DNA of 64,000 nucleotides from Dryocola sp032051265 (GCA_032051265.1 DAMBYU010000001.1:434001-498000), one strand, 5' to 3'; counted from the first letter of the stretch, positions 25,302 to 34,755 are shown. Notes: a model not told the origin generated them from the letters alone. Translations and numbers: made by a program.

Positions 25302-26302
25302 ACTCCCTCTCTCTGCTCCCGGAAGTGCAGCAGTTTTTCACAGTAATAGCCGAAATCCAGCTTGTTAACCTCGTCGAGTTCAGCCTTCAGCGTCGGGTCA
25401 ATGGCGTTAACCCCCTGCAGTGCGCCGCAGATAGCCGTGGCCATCGCCCCGATGGTATCGGTGTCGCCGCCGAGGTTGGCGCACAGGATGGCGCAGCGAT
25501 TTGGATTGGTGCCGGCCAGTTCCACCATGGCGATAGCGGCCGGAACGGATTCAATTGTGCTGGTTCCCGCGCCTATCAGCTGGTAAACCTGCTCGCTGGC
25601 GGATTCAACACCCCGGGCCTCGCGTACTACCTTAAGAGCCAGTTCAATGCGTGCTGCCAGCGAAGCGCTAAAGGTTGTGACCGTCGTCTCCTGAGCCGCA
25701 CGGGCAATGCTGGGCAGGGCATCGACGATGTTCTGCCAGCGCGCGCCGTCAATGGCACGCGAAACCGCCCAGGCAATGACGACCGCGCCCGCAACCGCCA
25801 GATCCGATTTGTGCGTCGGGCTGGAGGCAAGCGCCACCTGAGCGACAAAATGCTTAAGGCGCGTCGCCGGAAGCAGGCAGCCCAGCGTGGAGGCGCGCAT
25901 CGCCGCCCCGTTGGTCACGCCGTTATTTTCCAGTTCACTGACCGGCTTGCCGTCACGAATGGCGTTCAGGGCAATTTTAGACGTCGGCCCGAGCACGTTC
26001 TTGTTAAAGGCATCAAACTCCTCCGCCCAGAGCAGAATATGTTTACCGACCGCGTCGGCATTAATTTCCCCGTCGCACTCTATAATGGCGTCTGCCAGGC
26101 TGAGCGCCATGGAGGTATCGTCAGTAAATTCTGCTCTGGCAAAATAACAGGCGGCGTTGTTCTCTGCCGGGCCGGGCAAAAAGCGATCGATCCAGCCGAA
26201 ATGGGCTTTCACGCGGCTTCTTGGCCACAGTTCCGATGGCATACCCATCGCATCCCCTAAGGCTTGCCCGTAAAGCGCGCCGAGAATACGTTCTGCTTTC
26301 AT
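25298..26302 (-). CDS. yegU: ADP-ribosylglycohydrolase-family protein YegU
   Basis: A 334-residue member of the ADP-ribosyl-glycohydrolase (DraG-like) family, which cleave N- or O-glycosidic bonds with two magnesium ions. Metal-binding motifs are AEFTDDTSMALSLADAI near residue 57 and NLGGDTDTIGAMATAICGALQG near residue 285. The N-terminus RILGALYGQALGDAMGMPSE is also typical. With a nucleoside permease before it and a PfkB kinase after it, a role in splitting a nucleoside-like substrate is likely. It shares 4-base overlaps with both neighbours. Confidence 0.93.
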   Translation of the reverse strand: MKAERILGALYGQALGDAMGMPSELWPRSRVKAHFGWIDRFLPGPAENNAACYFARAEFTDDTSMALSLADAIIECDGEINADAVGKHILLWAEEFDAFNKNVLGPTSKIALNAIRDGKPVSELENNGVTNGAAMRASTLGCLLPATRLKHFVAQVALASSPTHKSDLAVAGAVVIAWAVSRAIDGARWQNIVDALPSIARAAQETTVTTFSASLAARIELALKVVREARGVESASEQVYQLIGAGTSTIESVPAAIAMVELAGTNPNRCAILCANLGGDTDTIGAMATAICGALQGVNAIDPTLKAELDEVNKLDFGYYCEKLLHFREQREGV

Positions 26303-27576
26303 TTAACTTCCCCTCGTGTCAGCGCGGTATCGCCATCCACCACCTCAATTGCGGCGATTTCAGTATCCGATTCGCGGAAAAACAGCATAAACAGCACGGC
26401 GATGACGGCGATCATGATCGCGCCAAACGTCCACATTCCGGCCCAGTTGAAGGTCAAGCCATTCACGGGCTCTTTATAAGCAAACATCTTTTCCATCATT
26501 ACACCGCCCAGGCGGTAGCCCAACAGGCTGCCAAAGCCCTGACAGCACAGCGTAATCAGCCCTTGCGCCGCGGTGCGCATGTGCGCGGGCGCTTTTTTAT
26601 CCACATAGATATAGGCGGTGACATAGTAGAAGTCATAGCTCACGCCGTGCAGCAGGATGCCGAGGAACAGCAGGGCATAGGTGAAGTACTCTTCCGCGCC
26701 GCCGAATACAAAAAAGGCGTAGCGAATGGCCGCGGTGATAAGACCAAGTAACAGTACCTTTTTGATACCAAAGCGCTTCGTAAAGAACGGCAGCGCCAGC
26801 ATAAAGAAGATTTCGGAGAACTGGCCCAGCGTCATCCAGCCGGTGGCATTTTTCATCCCCACTTCGGTGAGATAGCCATTGGCGAAGATGTAGTAGAACG
26901 CCAGCGGCATAGCGAACAGGAAGGAGCAAAAGAAGAACACCAGGAAATTCTTATCGCGCAGCAGGATCAGCGCGTCCAGGCCAAGCATGACTCTGATATC
27001 CAGTTTCCCCGTGCTCTTCGGTGGGGTATCTGGCAGGAAGAACGCAAACACGCCGAGCAACGCTGAGCTGGCAGCCGTGAGCAGCAACGGAATATTGGTA
27101 TCTGAAATATCGTGATAACCCATCATCTGCGGCAGGAATCCGCACGCCAGGCCAGAGGCAATCCAACCAATGGTGCCCATCACGCGGATACGCGGAAAAT
27201 CAGCTTCGACATCGTCTATGTTTGCAAAGGCGATACTGTTCGTCAGCGCAATGGTGGGCATATAGGTGAGCGAGTAGGCCAGCAGCAGCGGGAAGAAACC
27301 GCTGAACTCGGTTTGCTGAGCGGCGAAGTACATCAGAATTGCGCCCGCAAACATCAATACCGCCAGCACCTTTTGCGCCGCAAAGAAGCGGTCCGTCAGT
27401 GAGCCGACAAGGATCGGTGAAAGAATAGCGGCGATAGCGGTACAGGCATAAGACCAGCCAATTTCCCCGGCGGTAAACCCGCTTTTACTCAGCCACAGCC
27501 ACAGCGGCACAAACCATGCGCCCCAGATAAACCATTCAACAAACATCATGAATGACAGTTGGACTTTCGTTTTCAT
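26299..27576 (-). CDS. yegT: Nucleoside MFS permease YegT
   Basis: A 425-residue, 12-helix major facilitator of the nucleoside:H+ symporter family (NupG, XapB, YegT). It begins MKTKVQLSFMMFVEWFIWGAWFVPLW and contains the family signatures GWIASGLACGFLPQ and GVSYDFYYVTAYIYVDKKAP. It is the first gene of the yegTUV operon and probably imports a nucleoside for YegU and YegV. Its ATG at 27576 lies about 40 bases from a cluster of three direct repeats that may be its operator. Confidence 0.94.
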   Translation of the reverse strand: MKTKVQLSFMMFVEWFIWGAWFVPLWLWLSKSGFTAGEIGWSYACTAIAAILSPILVGSLTDRFFAAQKVLAVLMFAGAILMYFAAQQTEFSGFFPLLLAYSLTYMPTIALTNSIAFANIDDVEADFPRIRVMGTIGWIASGLACGFLPQMMGYHDISDTNIPLLLTAASSALLGVFAFFLPDTPPKSTGKLDIRVMLGLDALILLRDKNFLVFFFCSFLFAMPLAFYYIFANGYLTEVGMKNATGWMTLGQFSEIFFMLALPFFTKRFGIKKVLLLGLITAAIRYAFFVFGGAEEYFTYALLFLGILLHGVSYDFYYVTAYIYVDKKAPAHMRTAAQGLITLCCQGFGSLLGYRLGGVMMEKMFAYKEPVNGLTFNWAGMWTFGAIMIAVIAVLFMLFFRESDTEIAAIEVVDGDTALTRGEVK

Positions 27577-27614
27577 TGTTTAATCCTGCATGTCAGTGAG
27601 AGTACGCCTTTAAC

Positions 27615-27647
27615 ATACCATTTGAAGATACCTTTTAAATACCTTTG
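27615..27647 (-). promoter_or_regulatory. Three direct repeats upstream of yegT, putative YegW operator
   Basis: ATACCATTT (27615), ATACCTTTT (27628) and ATACCTTTG (27639) repeat with 13- and 11-base steps; on the yegT strand they read AAAGGTAT. They lie 39-71 bases before the yegT start, in the promoter zone. One or two helical turns between copies suits a regulator binding one DNA face. YegW as the binder is inferred from proximity only. Confidence 0.45.
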
Positions 27648-27827
27648 TGGTCATTGTATGATCAGCGTAACAGTTTTGTTGTATATGAATCGAGCCAGCA
27701 GATTGTGCTGAAAGAAGGGGGGCTAAGTGGAAAATCTATCCGGTCGGTACCAGGCTTACTTTGCCCAAAAAATCTGGGTTTGGATCACTCGCTCCGATGA
27801 AAAGTCGGAACTTACGGGAGCCTCATT

Positions 27828-28880
27828 ATGACAGATATTACGCAGTTGCTTGGCAAAGACGCCGACAGCCTTTTACAGCATCGTTGTATGTCTATTCCAG
27901 CCGAGCAGCTTTACCTGCCCGGCCATGACTACGTTGATCGCGTCATGATCGATAACAATCGTCCGCCTGCGGTACTGCGAAACATGCAGACGCTGTATAA
28001 CACCGGGCGTCTGGCCGGGACCGGTTATCTTTCTATTTTGCCGGTAGACCAGGGCGTCGAGCACTCAGCGGGTGCCTCCTTTGCGGCGAACCCGCTCTAT
28101 TTCGATCCGAAGAATATTGTGGAACTGGCGATTGAGGCGGGCTGTAACTGCGTGGCCTCCACCTATGGCGTGCTGGCCTCCGTTTCCCGCCGCTATGCTC
28201 ACCGTATTCCTTTCCTCGTTAAGCTTAACCATAACGAAACGCTAAGCTATCCGACCACATACGATCAAACGCTGTATGCGAGCGTTGAGCAGGCGTTCAA
28301 TATGGGCGCCGTGGCGGTGGGGGCGACTATTTACTTCGGTTCACCTGAGTCGCGCCGCCAGATTGAAGAGATTTCCAGCGCGTTTGAACGTGCCCATGAG
28401 CTGGGTATGGTTACCGTGCTGTGGGCCTATTTACGTAACCCGGACTTCAAAAAAGATGGCGTGGATTACCACCTCAGCGCCGACCTTACCGGGCAGGCCA
28501 ACCACCTGGCCGCCACCATTGGCGCAGATATCGTTAAGCAGAAAATGGCCGAAAACAACGGCGGCTATAAAGCGGTTAACTTCGGCTATACCGATGACCG
28601 CGTCTACAGCAAGCTGACCGGCGACAACCCGATTGATCTGGTGCGTTATCAGCTTGCTAACTGCTACATGGGTCGGGCGGGGCTTATCAACTCAGGCGGT
28701 GCCGCCGGTGGCGAAACGGATCTCACCGATGCCGTTCGTACGGCGGTAATTAACAAACGTGCCGGTGGGATGGGACTTATCCTTGGCCGTAAGGCGTTTA
28801 AAAAATCGATGGTCGATGGCGTGAAACTCATCAATGCCGTTCAGGATGTCTATCTGGATAGCAAAGTGACGATCGCATAG
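27828..28880 (+). CDS. fbaB: Class I fructose-bisphosphate aldolase FbaB
   Basis: A 350-residue metal-independent aldolase of the DhnA type that splits fructose-1,6-bisphosphate through a lysine Schiff base, used mainly in gluconeogenic growth. Length and sequence match E. coli FbaB. Motifs are LSILPVDQGVEHSAG, CVASTYGVLASVSRRYAHRIPFLVKLNHNE and DIVKQKMAENNGGYKAVNFGY with the Schiff-base lysine. The start has GGGAG about 8 bases upstream. It diverges from yegT. An inverted repeat after the gene may end its transcript. Confidence 0.96.
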   Translation: MTDITQLLGKDADSLLQHRCMSIPAEQLYLPGHDYVDRVMIDNNRPPAVLRNMQTLYNTGRLAGTGYLSILPVDQGVEHSAGASFAANPLYFDPKNIVELAIEAGCNCVASTYGVLASVSRRYAHRIPFLVKLNHNETLSYPTTYDQTLYASVEQAFNMGAVAVGATIYFGSPESRRQIEEISSAFERAHELGMVTVLWAYLRNPDFKKDGVDYHLSADLTGQANHLAATIGADIVKQKMAENNGGYKAVNFGYTDDRVYSKLTGDNPIDLVRYQLANCYMGRAGLINSGGAAGGETDLTDAVRTAVINKRAGGMGLILGRKAFKKSMVDGVKLINAVQDVYLDSKVTIA

Positions 28881-28886
28881 CGCTTT

Positions 28887-28928
28887 CCCCTCACTCCGAC
28901 CCTCTCCCCTACGGGGTTAGGGTGAGGG
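28887..28928. repeat. Pyrimidine/purine inverted repeat after fbaB
   Basis: CCCTCACTCCGACCCTCTCCCC and its imperfect complement GGGGTTAGGGTGAGGG surround a TAC loop. This CCCTC-rich palindrome resembles intergenic repeats common in enterics and probably folds into a terminator-like stem, though no T-tract follows. Confidence 0.6.
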
Positions 28929-29002
28929 AGATTTCGACCCGAAACCGTATTTCATTTCATTCAAACCCTCGTCCCGATCGACTTCACACTTCCCCCTCCT
29001 TT

Positions 29003-29018
29003 TGTGAAAAGTGTCACT
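29003..29018 (+). promoter_or_regulatory. CRP-like site upstream of the enolase/ABC operon
   Basis: TGTGA-AAAGTG-TCACT matches the CRP consensus TGTGA-N6-TCACA at 9 of 10 specified positions. It lies 147 bases before the first ATG of the operon. If functional it makes the operon sensitive to glucose, as expected for a catabolic system. Confidence 0.6.
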
Positions 29019-29164
29019 CCCTGCCGTGCATATGCCCAATAAATGGTCGATGCTTAGCGGAATTTGTCTAAGGCAGTGAACGAATTTTGCGCTTAAAGTT
29101 AATTTCGAAACGGCTTTTCAAATTACAAAGCGGCTCTGAACCTCTGTAGTGTTAAGGACTGATA

Positions 29165-30319
29165 ATGAAAATAGAATCTGTAAACGTCACCGTCTTCCAG
29201 TATCCGACGCGCCGGGTTTCCGACAGCGCCGGGCATTCGCATCCGGGGCCGGAAAGCATGGCCAAAATGGCGATGATGACGATCACGGCGGACGATGGCA
29301 CCAAAGGGTATTCGTTCGCGCCCCCGGAAGTGGTTCGTCCCTTTGTGGTTAACACCTTCTTTCGTAAGGTGCTGGTGGGCCAGGATGCGTTCAATCGTGA
29401 GCGTATCTGGCAGGATCTGGTCCACTGGCAGCGTGGTAGCGCGCATCAGCTGACCGAGCGCGCGCTGTCGTTTGTGGAGCAGGCGCTGTGGGATCTGATT
29501 GGCCGCAAGCTGAACATGCCGGTCTGGAAGCTGCTGGGCGGTTTCCGCGATAAAGTGCCCGCTTACGGCAGCACCATGTGCGGTGACGACCTGCCCGGCG
29601 GGCTGTCTACCCCGGAGGAGTACGCGAGCTTCGCGGAAAAGCTGGTTGCGCGGGGCTATAAGGCCATCAAACTCCACACCTGGATGCCGCCAGTTTCCTT
29701 TGCCCCTGACCCAAAAATGGACGTTAAAGCCTGTGCGGCGGTGCGTGAAGCCGTAGGAGCGGACATCGAGTTGATGATCGACGGCTATCACTGGTACAGC
29801 CGCAGCGAAGCGCTGTATATCGGCAAGGAGCTGGAGAAACTCAACTTCGCGTGGTTTGAAGAGCCGATGGAAGAGGAGAGCATGGCGTCTTACGCCTGGC
29901 TGGCCGAAAATCTGTCGATCCCGATTATCGGGCCGGAAAGCCTGGGCGGAAAACACCACAGCCGTGCGGACTGGGTTAAAGCAGGAGCGTGCGACATCCT
30001 GCGCGCGGGCGCGAACGGCGTAGGGGGCATTTCACCCACGCTCAAGGTCGCAAATCTGGCGGAGTCGTTCGGCATGGATTGCGAAGTTCACGGCAACGGC
30101 GCGGCGAGCCTGGCGGTAATCGGCGCGATTAAAAATTGCCGCTGGTATGAACGCGGCCTGCTGCACCCGTTCCTTGACTACGACGAACCCGCAGTCTATC
30201 TCAACAGCCTGATCGATCCGATGGATGAAAACGGGATCGTCACTTTGCCCAACCGGCCGGGGCTCGGCGAAGAGATCAATTTTGCGTATATCGAAGCCAA
30301 TACCGTCAGCCACGACTGA
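29165..30319 (+). CDS. Enolase-superfamily (mandelate racemase-like) enzyme, probable acid-sugar dehydratase
   Basis: A 384-residue member of the mandelate racemase/muconate lactonizing enzyme family. The N-terminal capping domain (1-130) is followed by a TIM barrel. The metal ligands are D206 (ELMIDGYHW), E232 (AWFEEPM) and E258 (GPESLGG). The acid/base candidates are K169-x-H171 (KAIKLHTW) and H309 (CEVHGNGAA). A Lys-x-His pair instead of Lys-x-Lys argues against a dipeptide epimerase or a classical racemase and towards an acid-sugar dehydratase. It leads an operon with a family-5 ABC importer, so the transported solute is probably its substrate. The product and pathway after it are unknown. 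No close counterpart is known to me in E. coli K-12. Confidence 0.85.
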   Translation: MKIESVNVTVFQYPTRRVSDSAGHSHPGPESMAKMAMMTITADDGTKGYSFAPPEVVRPFVVNTFFRKVLVGQDAFNRERIWQDLVHWQRGSAHQLTERALSFVEQALWDLIGRKLNMPVWKLLGGFRDKVPAYGSTMCGDDLPGGLSTPEEYASFAEKLVARGYKAIKLHTWMPPVSFAPDPKMDVKACAAVREAVGADIELMIDGYHWYSRSEALYIGKELEKLNFAWFEEPMEEESMASYAWLAENLSIPIIGPESLGGKHHSRADWVKAGACDILRAGANGVGGISPTLKVANLAESFGMDCEVHGNGAASLAVIGAIKNCRWYERGLLHPFLDYDEPAVYLNSLIDPMDENGIVTLPNRPGLGEEINFAYIEANTVSHD

Positions 30320-30358
30320 CAGATAACAATACTTCTACCCTACAAACGGTATACACAG

Positions 30359-31975
30359 ATGAAGAAAATCTCCCTAACGAGAGCGGCGTTACTGACGCTC
30401 TCGCTGATGATGGGGAGCGGGGCGGCGTACGCGAAAACGCCGCCCGATCAGCTCATCATCGGCATGAACATGAACAACCTGCTGACGCTCGACCCGGCCG
30501 CCATGACCGGCAACGAAGTGGTTGGCATTGTGGTGAATCTCTACGATTCGCTGGTGGAGCTCGACCCCAACGAACTCACCAACGTCAAACCGGCGCTGGC
30601 GAAATCCTGGGATATCGCGCCGGATGGCAAAACTCTGACCTTCCATCTGCGCGAGGGCGTAACCTTTCACTCCGGCAACCCGCTGACCGCACAGGACGTG
30701 GTGTGGTCGATGCGCCGCCTGCTGCACCTGAACCTGGCCCAGGCCTCGGTCTGGAAATCCTACGGCTTTAACAAGAAAAATATCGACCAGCAAATTAGCG
30801 CACCGGATGACCAAACGGTGCAGATAGTCCTGCCTAAAGCCAACGACCCGCAACTGGTAATTTACTCGCTTGGCGCGCTGGGTAATCTGGGGGTGCTAGA
30901 CAGCAAGACCGTGCAGTCTCACGCGGTTAATAACGACTGGGGCAACCGCTGGCTCACCACCAACGAAGCTGGCTCCGGCCCGTTTATGCTTGAAACCTGG
31001 CAGGCAAAAGATGTGCTGCGCATGCAGCGTAATCCGCATTACTGGCGCGAAGCGCCCAAAATGAACCGCATCGTGCTGCGTCATTTTCAGGAGTCGCAAA
31101 CCCTACGTTTGATGATCGAAAAAGGCGATCTGGATATTGCTAACAACATGGCGGTATCCGACATCAACGCCCTGCGTAAGGACCCGCAGCTTACGGTCGA
31201 AGCCGTGCAAAAAGGAACGGTCTACTATGTGGCGATGAGCATGAAGGAGGCCCATTTCGCCAATCCGAAAGTTCGCGAAGCCGTGCGCTACCTGATTGAT
31301 TATCAGGGCATCAACAAGGCGCTGATGCCGGGCTACGGCACCCTGCATCAGCGTCCGATCAAGGCGGGAATGCCCTCGACGCTGCCCGACCCGGGCTACA
31401 GTCTGGATATCCCGCGCGCCAAAAAGCTGCTGGCGGAAGCGGGCTATCCGGACGGGTTTGACACCACGCTGCGGGTCCTTGCCGATCAACCCTTTTTGAA
31501 TATCGCCATTGCCGTGCAGTCCACGCTGATGCAGGCGGGCATCAACGCCAAAATCATCACCGGCACCGGCAACCAGATTTACGGCGCGATGCGCGAGCGT
31601 AAGTTCGACATGCTGGTAGGGCGCGGGGGCAGCGGCGTTGAACCGCATCCGCACTCCAGCCTGCGCGCGCTGGTCTATAACCCGGACAACAGCGACGAGG
31701 CGCGACTTACCAATTTCCAGGGGTGGCGCACCAGCTTCTACGACAAGCCGCTTAACGAGATGATCGACCGCGCCCTGCTGGAGCGCGACCCGCAAAAACA
31801 GATCGCCGATTACCAGCAAATCCAGGTGCGCTATGACGCGCTGATCCCGGCCATGGTTCCGCTGTCGCAAATGGTGGACTCGGTGGTGGTGCGTAATGAG
31901 GTGAAAAACTTCCAGTCGCACCCGTCGGCGACCACCTTCCTGCGTGAAGTCTATAAAACCGGAGGTGAAAAATGA
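30359..31975 (+). CDS. ABC transporter substrate-binding protein, family 5 (peptide/opine type)
   Basis: A 538-residue periplasmic receptor with a signal peptide (residues 1-25, cut after AAYA). It is of the DppA/OppA/NikA class: an N-terminal LTLDPAAMTGNEVVGIVVNLYDSLVEL, the family signature LAKSWDIAPDGKTLTFHLREGVTFHSGNPLTAQDVVWSMRR (around 75-118) and a hinge region typical of family 5. These receptors bind peptides, glutathione, opines, nickel chelates or sugars, so the ligand is open. The gene begins 39 bases after the enolase-like gene and its stop overlaps the next permease by 4 bases. It delivers solute to the permease pair encoded downstream. Confidence 0.9.
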   Translation: MKKISLTRAALLTLSLMMGSGAAYAKTPPDQLIIGMNMNNLLTLDPAAMTGNEVVGIVVNLYDSLVELDPNELTNVKPALAKSWDIAPDGKTLTFHLREGVTFHSGNPLTAQDVVWSMRRLLHLNLAQASVWKSYGFNKKNIDQQISAPDDQTVQIVLPKANDPQLVIYSLGALGNLGVLDSKTVQSHAVNNDWGNRWLTTNEAGSGPFMLETWQAKDVLRMQRNPHYWREAPKMNRIVLRHFQESQTLRLMIEKGDLDIANNMAVSDINALRKDPQLTVEAVQKGTVYYVAMSMKEAHFANPKVREAVRYLIDYQGINKALMPGYGTLHQRPIKAGMPSTLPDPGYSLDIPRAKKLLAEAGYPDGFDTTLRVLADQPFLNIAIAVQSTLMQAGINAKIITGTGNQIYGAMRERKFDMLVGRGGSGVEPHPHSSLRALVYNPDNSDEARLTNFQGWRTSFYDKPLNEMIDRALLERDPQKQIADYQQIQVRYDALIPAMVPLSQMVDSVVVRNEVKNFQSHPSATTFLREVYKTGGEK

Positions 31976-33009
31976 GCGTGGCAATCCTCTCTCCCGGCTC
32001 CCGTACCCGTCGCTTCTCGAAAAGGCTGACCCAGGTGCTGATCACGCTGTTTGGCCTGCTGCTGCTCACCTTTTTCATCGGGCGCGTAATGCCGGTTGAC
32101 CCGGTGCTGGCGATTGTCGGCCCGGACGCCGACCACAGCACCTATCAGCAGGTCTACCAGCAGCTGGGCTTTGATAAGTCGCTGCTGACGCAGTTCGGCA
32201 TTTACCTGAATAACCTGCTGCATGGCGACTTAGGCAACGCGCTGCTGACCGGCAAGCCGGTGACCGACGATATTCGGCGTGTCTTCCCGGCTACGCTGGA
32301 GCTGGCGACAATGGCGATTATCGTGGGTGCCGGGCTCGGCATTCCGCTGGGCGTCCTGGCGGCGGCGCGGCGCAACAGCCTTTCTGATTACGTGGTACGC
32401 ATCATCAGCCTCGCGGGTTATTCCACGCCGATCTTCTGGGTCGGGATGATGGGGCTGCTGCTGTTTTACGCCTGGCTCGGCTGGGTGGGAGGCGCCGGAA
32501 GGCTGGACTTAGGGCTGGACGGTATTGTGCCGCGTCGTACCGGGCTTATGACCGTCGATGCGCTGCTGGCAGGCAACGGCGCGGTGTTCTGGAACGCGAT
32601 TAACCATCTGGTGCTGCCTGCTTCACTGCTGGGTTTCCACTCGCTGGCCTATATCAGCCGTATGACCCGCAGCTTTATGCTGGCGCAACTGTCGCAGGAA
32701 TTCATTATCACCGCGCGGGTGAAGGGGTTAACGGAGCGTCAGGTGATCTGGAATCACGCGTTTCGCAACATCCTGGTGCAGCTGCTGACGGTGGTGGCGC
32801 TGGCCTACGGTTCGTTACTGGAAGGCGCGGTGCTGATTGAAACGGTCTTCTCCTGGCCGGGCTTTGGCTCCTATCTTACCGGCAGCTTACTGCTGGGCGA
32901 TATGAACGCGGTGATGGGCTGCGTGCTGCTGGTGGGGCTGATCTTTGTCATGCTCAATCTGCTCTCCGACATGCTTTATCAATTCTTTGACCCGAGGACG
33001 AAATCATGA
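31972..33009 (+). CDS. ABC transporter permease, DppB type
   Basis: A 345-residue inner-membrane permease with six helices. The first helix is TQVLITLFGLLLLTFFIGRVMPVDPV. The EAA loop that contacts the ATPases is EFIITARVKGLTERQVIWNHAFRNILVQ near residue 242. It ends in the DppB-type SDMLYQFFDPRTKS. It overlaps the receptor gene and the next permease gene by 4 bases each (ATGA), so the proteins are translated in step. It forms a heterodimer with the product of 33006-33911. Confidence 0.92.
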   Translation: MSVAILSPGSRTRRFSKRLTQVLITLFGLLLLTFFIGRVMPVDPVLAIVGPDADHSTYQQVYQQLGFDKSLLTQFGIYLNNLLHGDLGNALLTGKPVTDDIRRVFPATLELATMAIIVGAGLGIPLGVLAAARRNSLSDYVVRIISLAGYSTPIFWVGMMGLLLFYAWLGWVGGAGRLDLGLDGIVPRRTGLMTVDALLAGNGAVFWNAINHLVLPASLLGFHSLAYISRMTRSFMLAQLSQEFIITARVKGLTERQVIWNHAFRNILVQLLTVVALAYGSLLEGAVLIETVFSWPGFGSYLTGSLLLGDMNAVMGCVLLVGLIFVMLNLLSDMLYQFFDPRTKS

Positions 33010-33911
33010 CCGTTTCTCTGGATACGCCGCTGGGAACACGCCAGCGCGAAAGCCGCCAGCGTCTGAAACGCACCTTTACTCGTGCCGCCGGTTTTGTGGG
33101 CAAAATGGCGCGCAACCCGCTGACGGCCATCGGCGGCGGCATTGTTCTGCTGCTGCTTTTCGTCGCCGCGTTTGCCCCGTGGATCGCCCCCTATAACCCG
33201 CTGGTGCAGGATCTTAACAACGCGCTGGTCGCCCCGAACGGGCAGCACTGGTTCGGAACCGACGAGTTCGGGCGCGATATTTTTAGTCGCCTGGTGTATG
33301 GCTCACGCATCACGCTCTACATCGTGCTGCTGGTATCGGTCACCGTTGGCCCGCTCGGGCTGCTGCTGGGCGTCACCGCGGGTTATTTCGGCGGCAAAGT
33401 CGATGCGGTGCTAATGCGGGTGACGGATATTTTTATCTCCTTCCCGAGCCTGGTTCTGGCGCTGGCGTTTGTGGCGGCGCTCGGTCCCGGACTTGAACAT
33501 GTGGTGATTGCGATCACTATCACCGCCTGGCCGCCGATTGCCCGTCTGGCCCGTGCGGAAACCCTCTCACTGCGCCAGGCCGATTTTATCTCCGCCGTGC
33601 GTTTGCAGGGCGCTTCTCCGGCGCGGGTGCTGTGGCGACATATCGTGCCGCTGTGCCTGCCGTCGGTGATTATCCGTATCACCATGAATATGGCCGGGAT
33701 CATCCTGACCGCCGCCGGGCTGGGGTTCCTCGGTCTTGGCGCACAGCCGCCAGAGCCGGAGTGGGGGGCGATGATCTCCAGCGGGCGCACCTACATGATG
33801 GAGTGCTGGTGGGTAGTGACTATTCCGGGGCTGGCGATCCTTACCAACAGCCTGGCGTTCAACTTCTTAGGAGATGGCCTACGTGACATCCTCGATCCTC
33901 GCAGCGAATAA
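33006..33911 (+). CDS. ABC transporter permease, DppC type
   Basis: A 301-residue inner-membrane permease. A cytoplasmic N-terminus of about 35 residues precedes the first helix, then comes WIAPYNPLVQDL and the DppC-type HWFGTDEFGRDIFSRLVYGSRITL. The EAA loop is DFISAVRLQGASPARVLWRHIVPLCLP. It ends NLLGDGLRDILDPRSE, nearly the same as the gsiD end at the left edge of the window. The reading frame runs 29 bases into the next gene. Confidence 0.92.
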   Translation: MTVSLDTPLGTRQRESRQRLKRTFTRAAGFVGKMARNPLTAIGGGIVLLLLFVAAFAPWIAPYNPLVQDLNNALVAPNGQHWFGTDEFGRDIFSRLVYGSRITLYIVLLVSVTVGPLGLLLGVTAGYFGGKVDAVLMRVTDIFISFPSLVLALAFVAALGPGLEHVVIAITITAWPPIARLARAETLSLRQADFISAVRLQGASPARVLWRHIVPLCLPSVIIRITMNMAGIILTAAGLGFLGLGAQPPEPEWGAMISSGRTYMMECWWVVTIPGLAILTNSLAFNFLGDGLRDILDPRSE

Positions 33912-34746
33912 TGCGCCCCTGCTCGACGTGCGCGATCTCCACGTCGATTTTATCAACGGTAGCGCGGTAACAAACGCCGTTCGCGGCGTCTCTTTCCAGT
34001 TAGGACGCGAAAAGCTGGCTATCGTCGGCGAATCCGGTTCCGGCAAATCCACGGTAGGGCGCGCGCTGCTGCGCCTGCACCCGGCGAAGGCGCGCATCGG
34101 CGCCACGCGCATGCATTTTGGCGAAGTGGATCTGCTTTCGGTCAGCGAGGCGCAAATGCGCGGTATTCGCGGCAAACGCATCTCGATGATCATGCAGGAC
34201 CCGAAATATTCGCTCAACCCCGTGGTCTGCGTGGGCGACCAGATTGCCGAGGCCTGGCTTACCCATCATCCGGGCCGTAAAGCCGAGGCGAAAGCCAAAG
34301 TGCTGGAGATGCTGGACGTGGTGCGTATTCGCCAGCCGGAGCGGGTCTACCATCTCTACCCGCATGAGATATCCGGCGGGCAGGGGCAGCGCATCATGAT
34401 CGCCATGATGCTGATCACCGACCCGGAGCTGGTGATTGCCGACGAACCCACCTCGGCGCTGGATGTGTCGGTGCGCTTACAGGTGCTGGGCCTGCTGGAC
34501 GATCTTGTGGCGTCACGTGGGCTGGGGCTGATTTTTATCAGCCATGACATCAACCTGGTGCGCAGCTTTTGCGATCGGGTGCTGGTGATGTATGCCGGAC
34601 GGGTGGTGGAATCCATCGCCGCCTGCGATCTGCACAACGCCAGACATCCCTATACCCAGGGCTTAATCAACGCGCTGCCGGAGCTGAACCATCGCCGCCC
34701 GGTGCTGCCGGTATTGCAGCGTCAGGCCAGCTGGCTCACCGAATAA
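33883..34746 (+). CDS. ABC transporter ATP-binding protein, DppD type
   Basis: A 287-residue ATPase of the oligopeptide class. Walker A is GESGSGKSTVGRALL, the signature is ISGGQGQRIMIAMML, Walker B is LVIADEPTSALD, and the switch histidine is in FISHDINLV. The C-terminal substrate-recognition extension (HPYTQGLINALPE) is short compared with the roughly 327 residues of DppD. I chose the GTG at 33883 because AGGAG (33869-33873) is 9 bases before it; the ATG at 33874 directly abuts that site. The gene overlaps the preceding permease by 29 bases. It pairs with the next gene product as the ATPase heterodimer. Confidence 0.9.
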   Translation: MTSSILAANNAPLLDVRDLHVDFINGSAVTNAVRGVSFQLGREKLAIVGESGSGKSTVGRALLRLHPAKARIGATRMHFGEVDLLSVSEAQMRGIRGKRISMIMQDPKYSLNPVVCVGDQIAEAWLTHHPGRKAEAKAKVLEMLDVVRIRQPERVYHLYPHEISGGQGQRIMIAMMLITDPELVIADEPTSALDVSVRLQVLGLLDDLVASRGLGLIFISHDINLVRSFCDRVLVMYAGRVVESIAACDLHNARHPYTQGLINALPELNHRRPVLPVLQRQASWLTE

Positions 34747-34755
34747 GGAACAGAG

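Noticed and set aside
25268..26260. Open frame of 330 codons on the plus strand
   Set aside because: It is antisense to yegU, has a composition unlike a protein (many Arg and Gly, no domain), and yegU is well supported by its metal motifs.
29123..29959. Open frame of 278 codons antisense to the enolase-like gene
   Set aside because: Shadow of the GC-rich coding frame on the other strand; His/Arg-rich with no motif.
31103..31984. Open frame of 293 codons antisense to the ABC receptor gene
   Set aside because: Mirrors the third-position GC of the receptor gene and has no ribosome site or domain.
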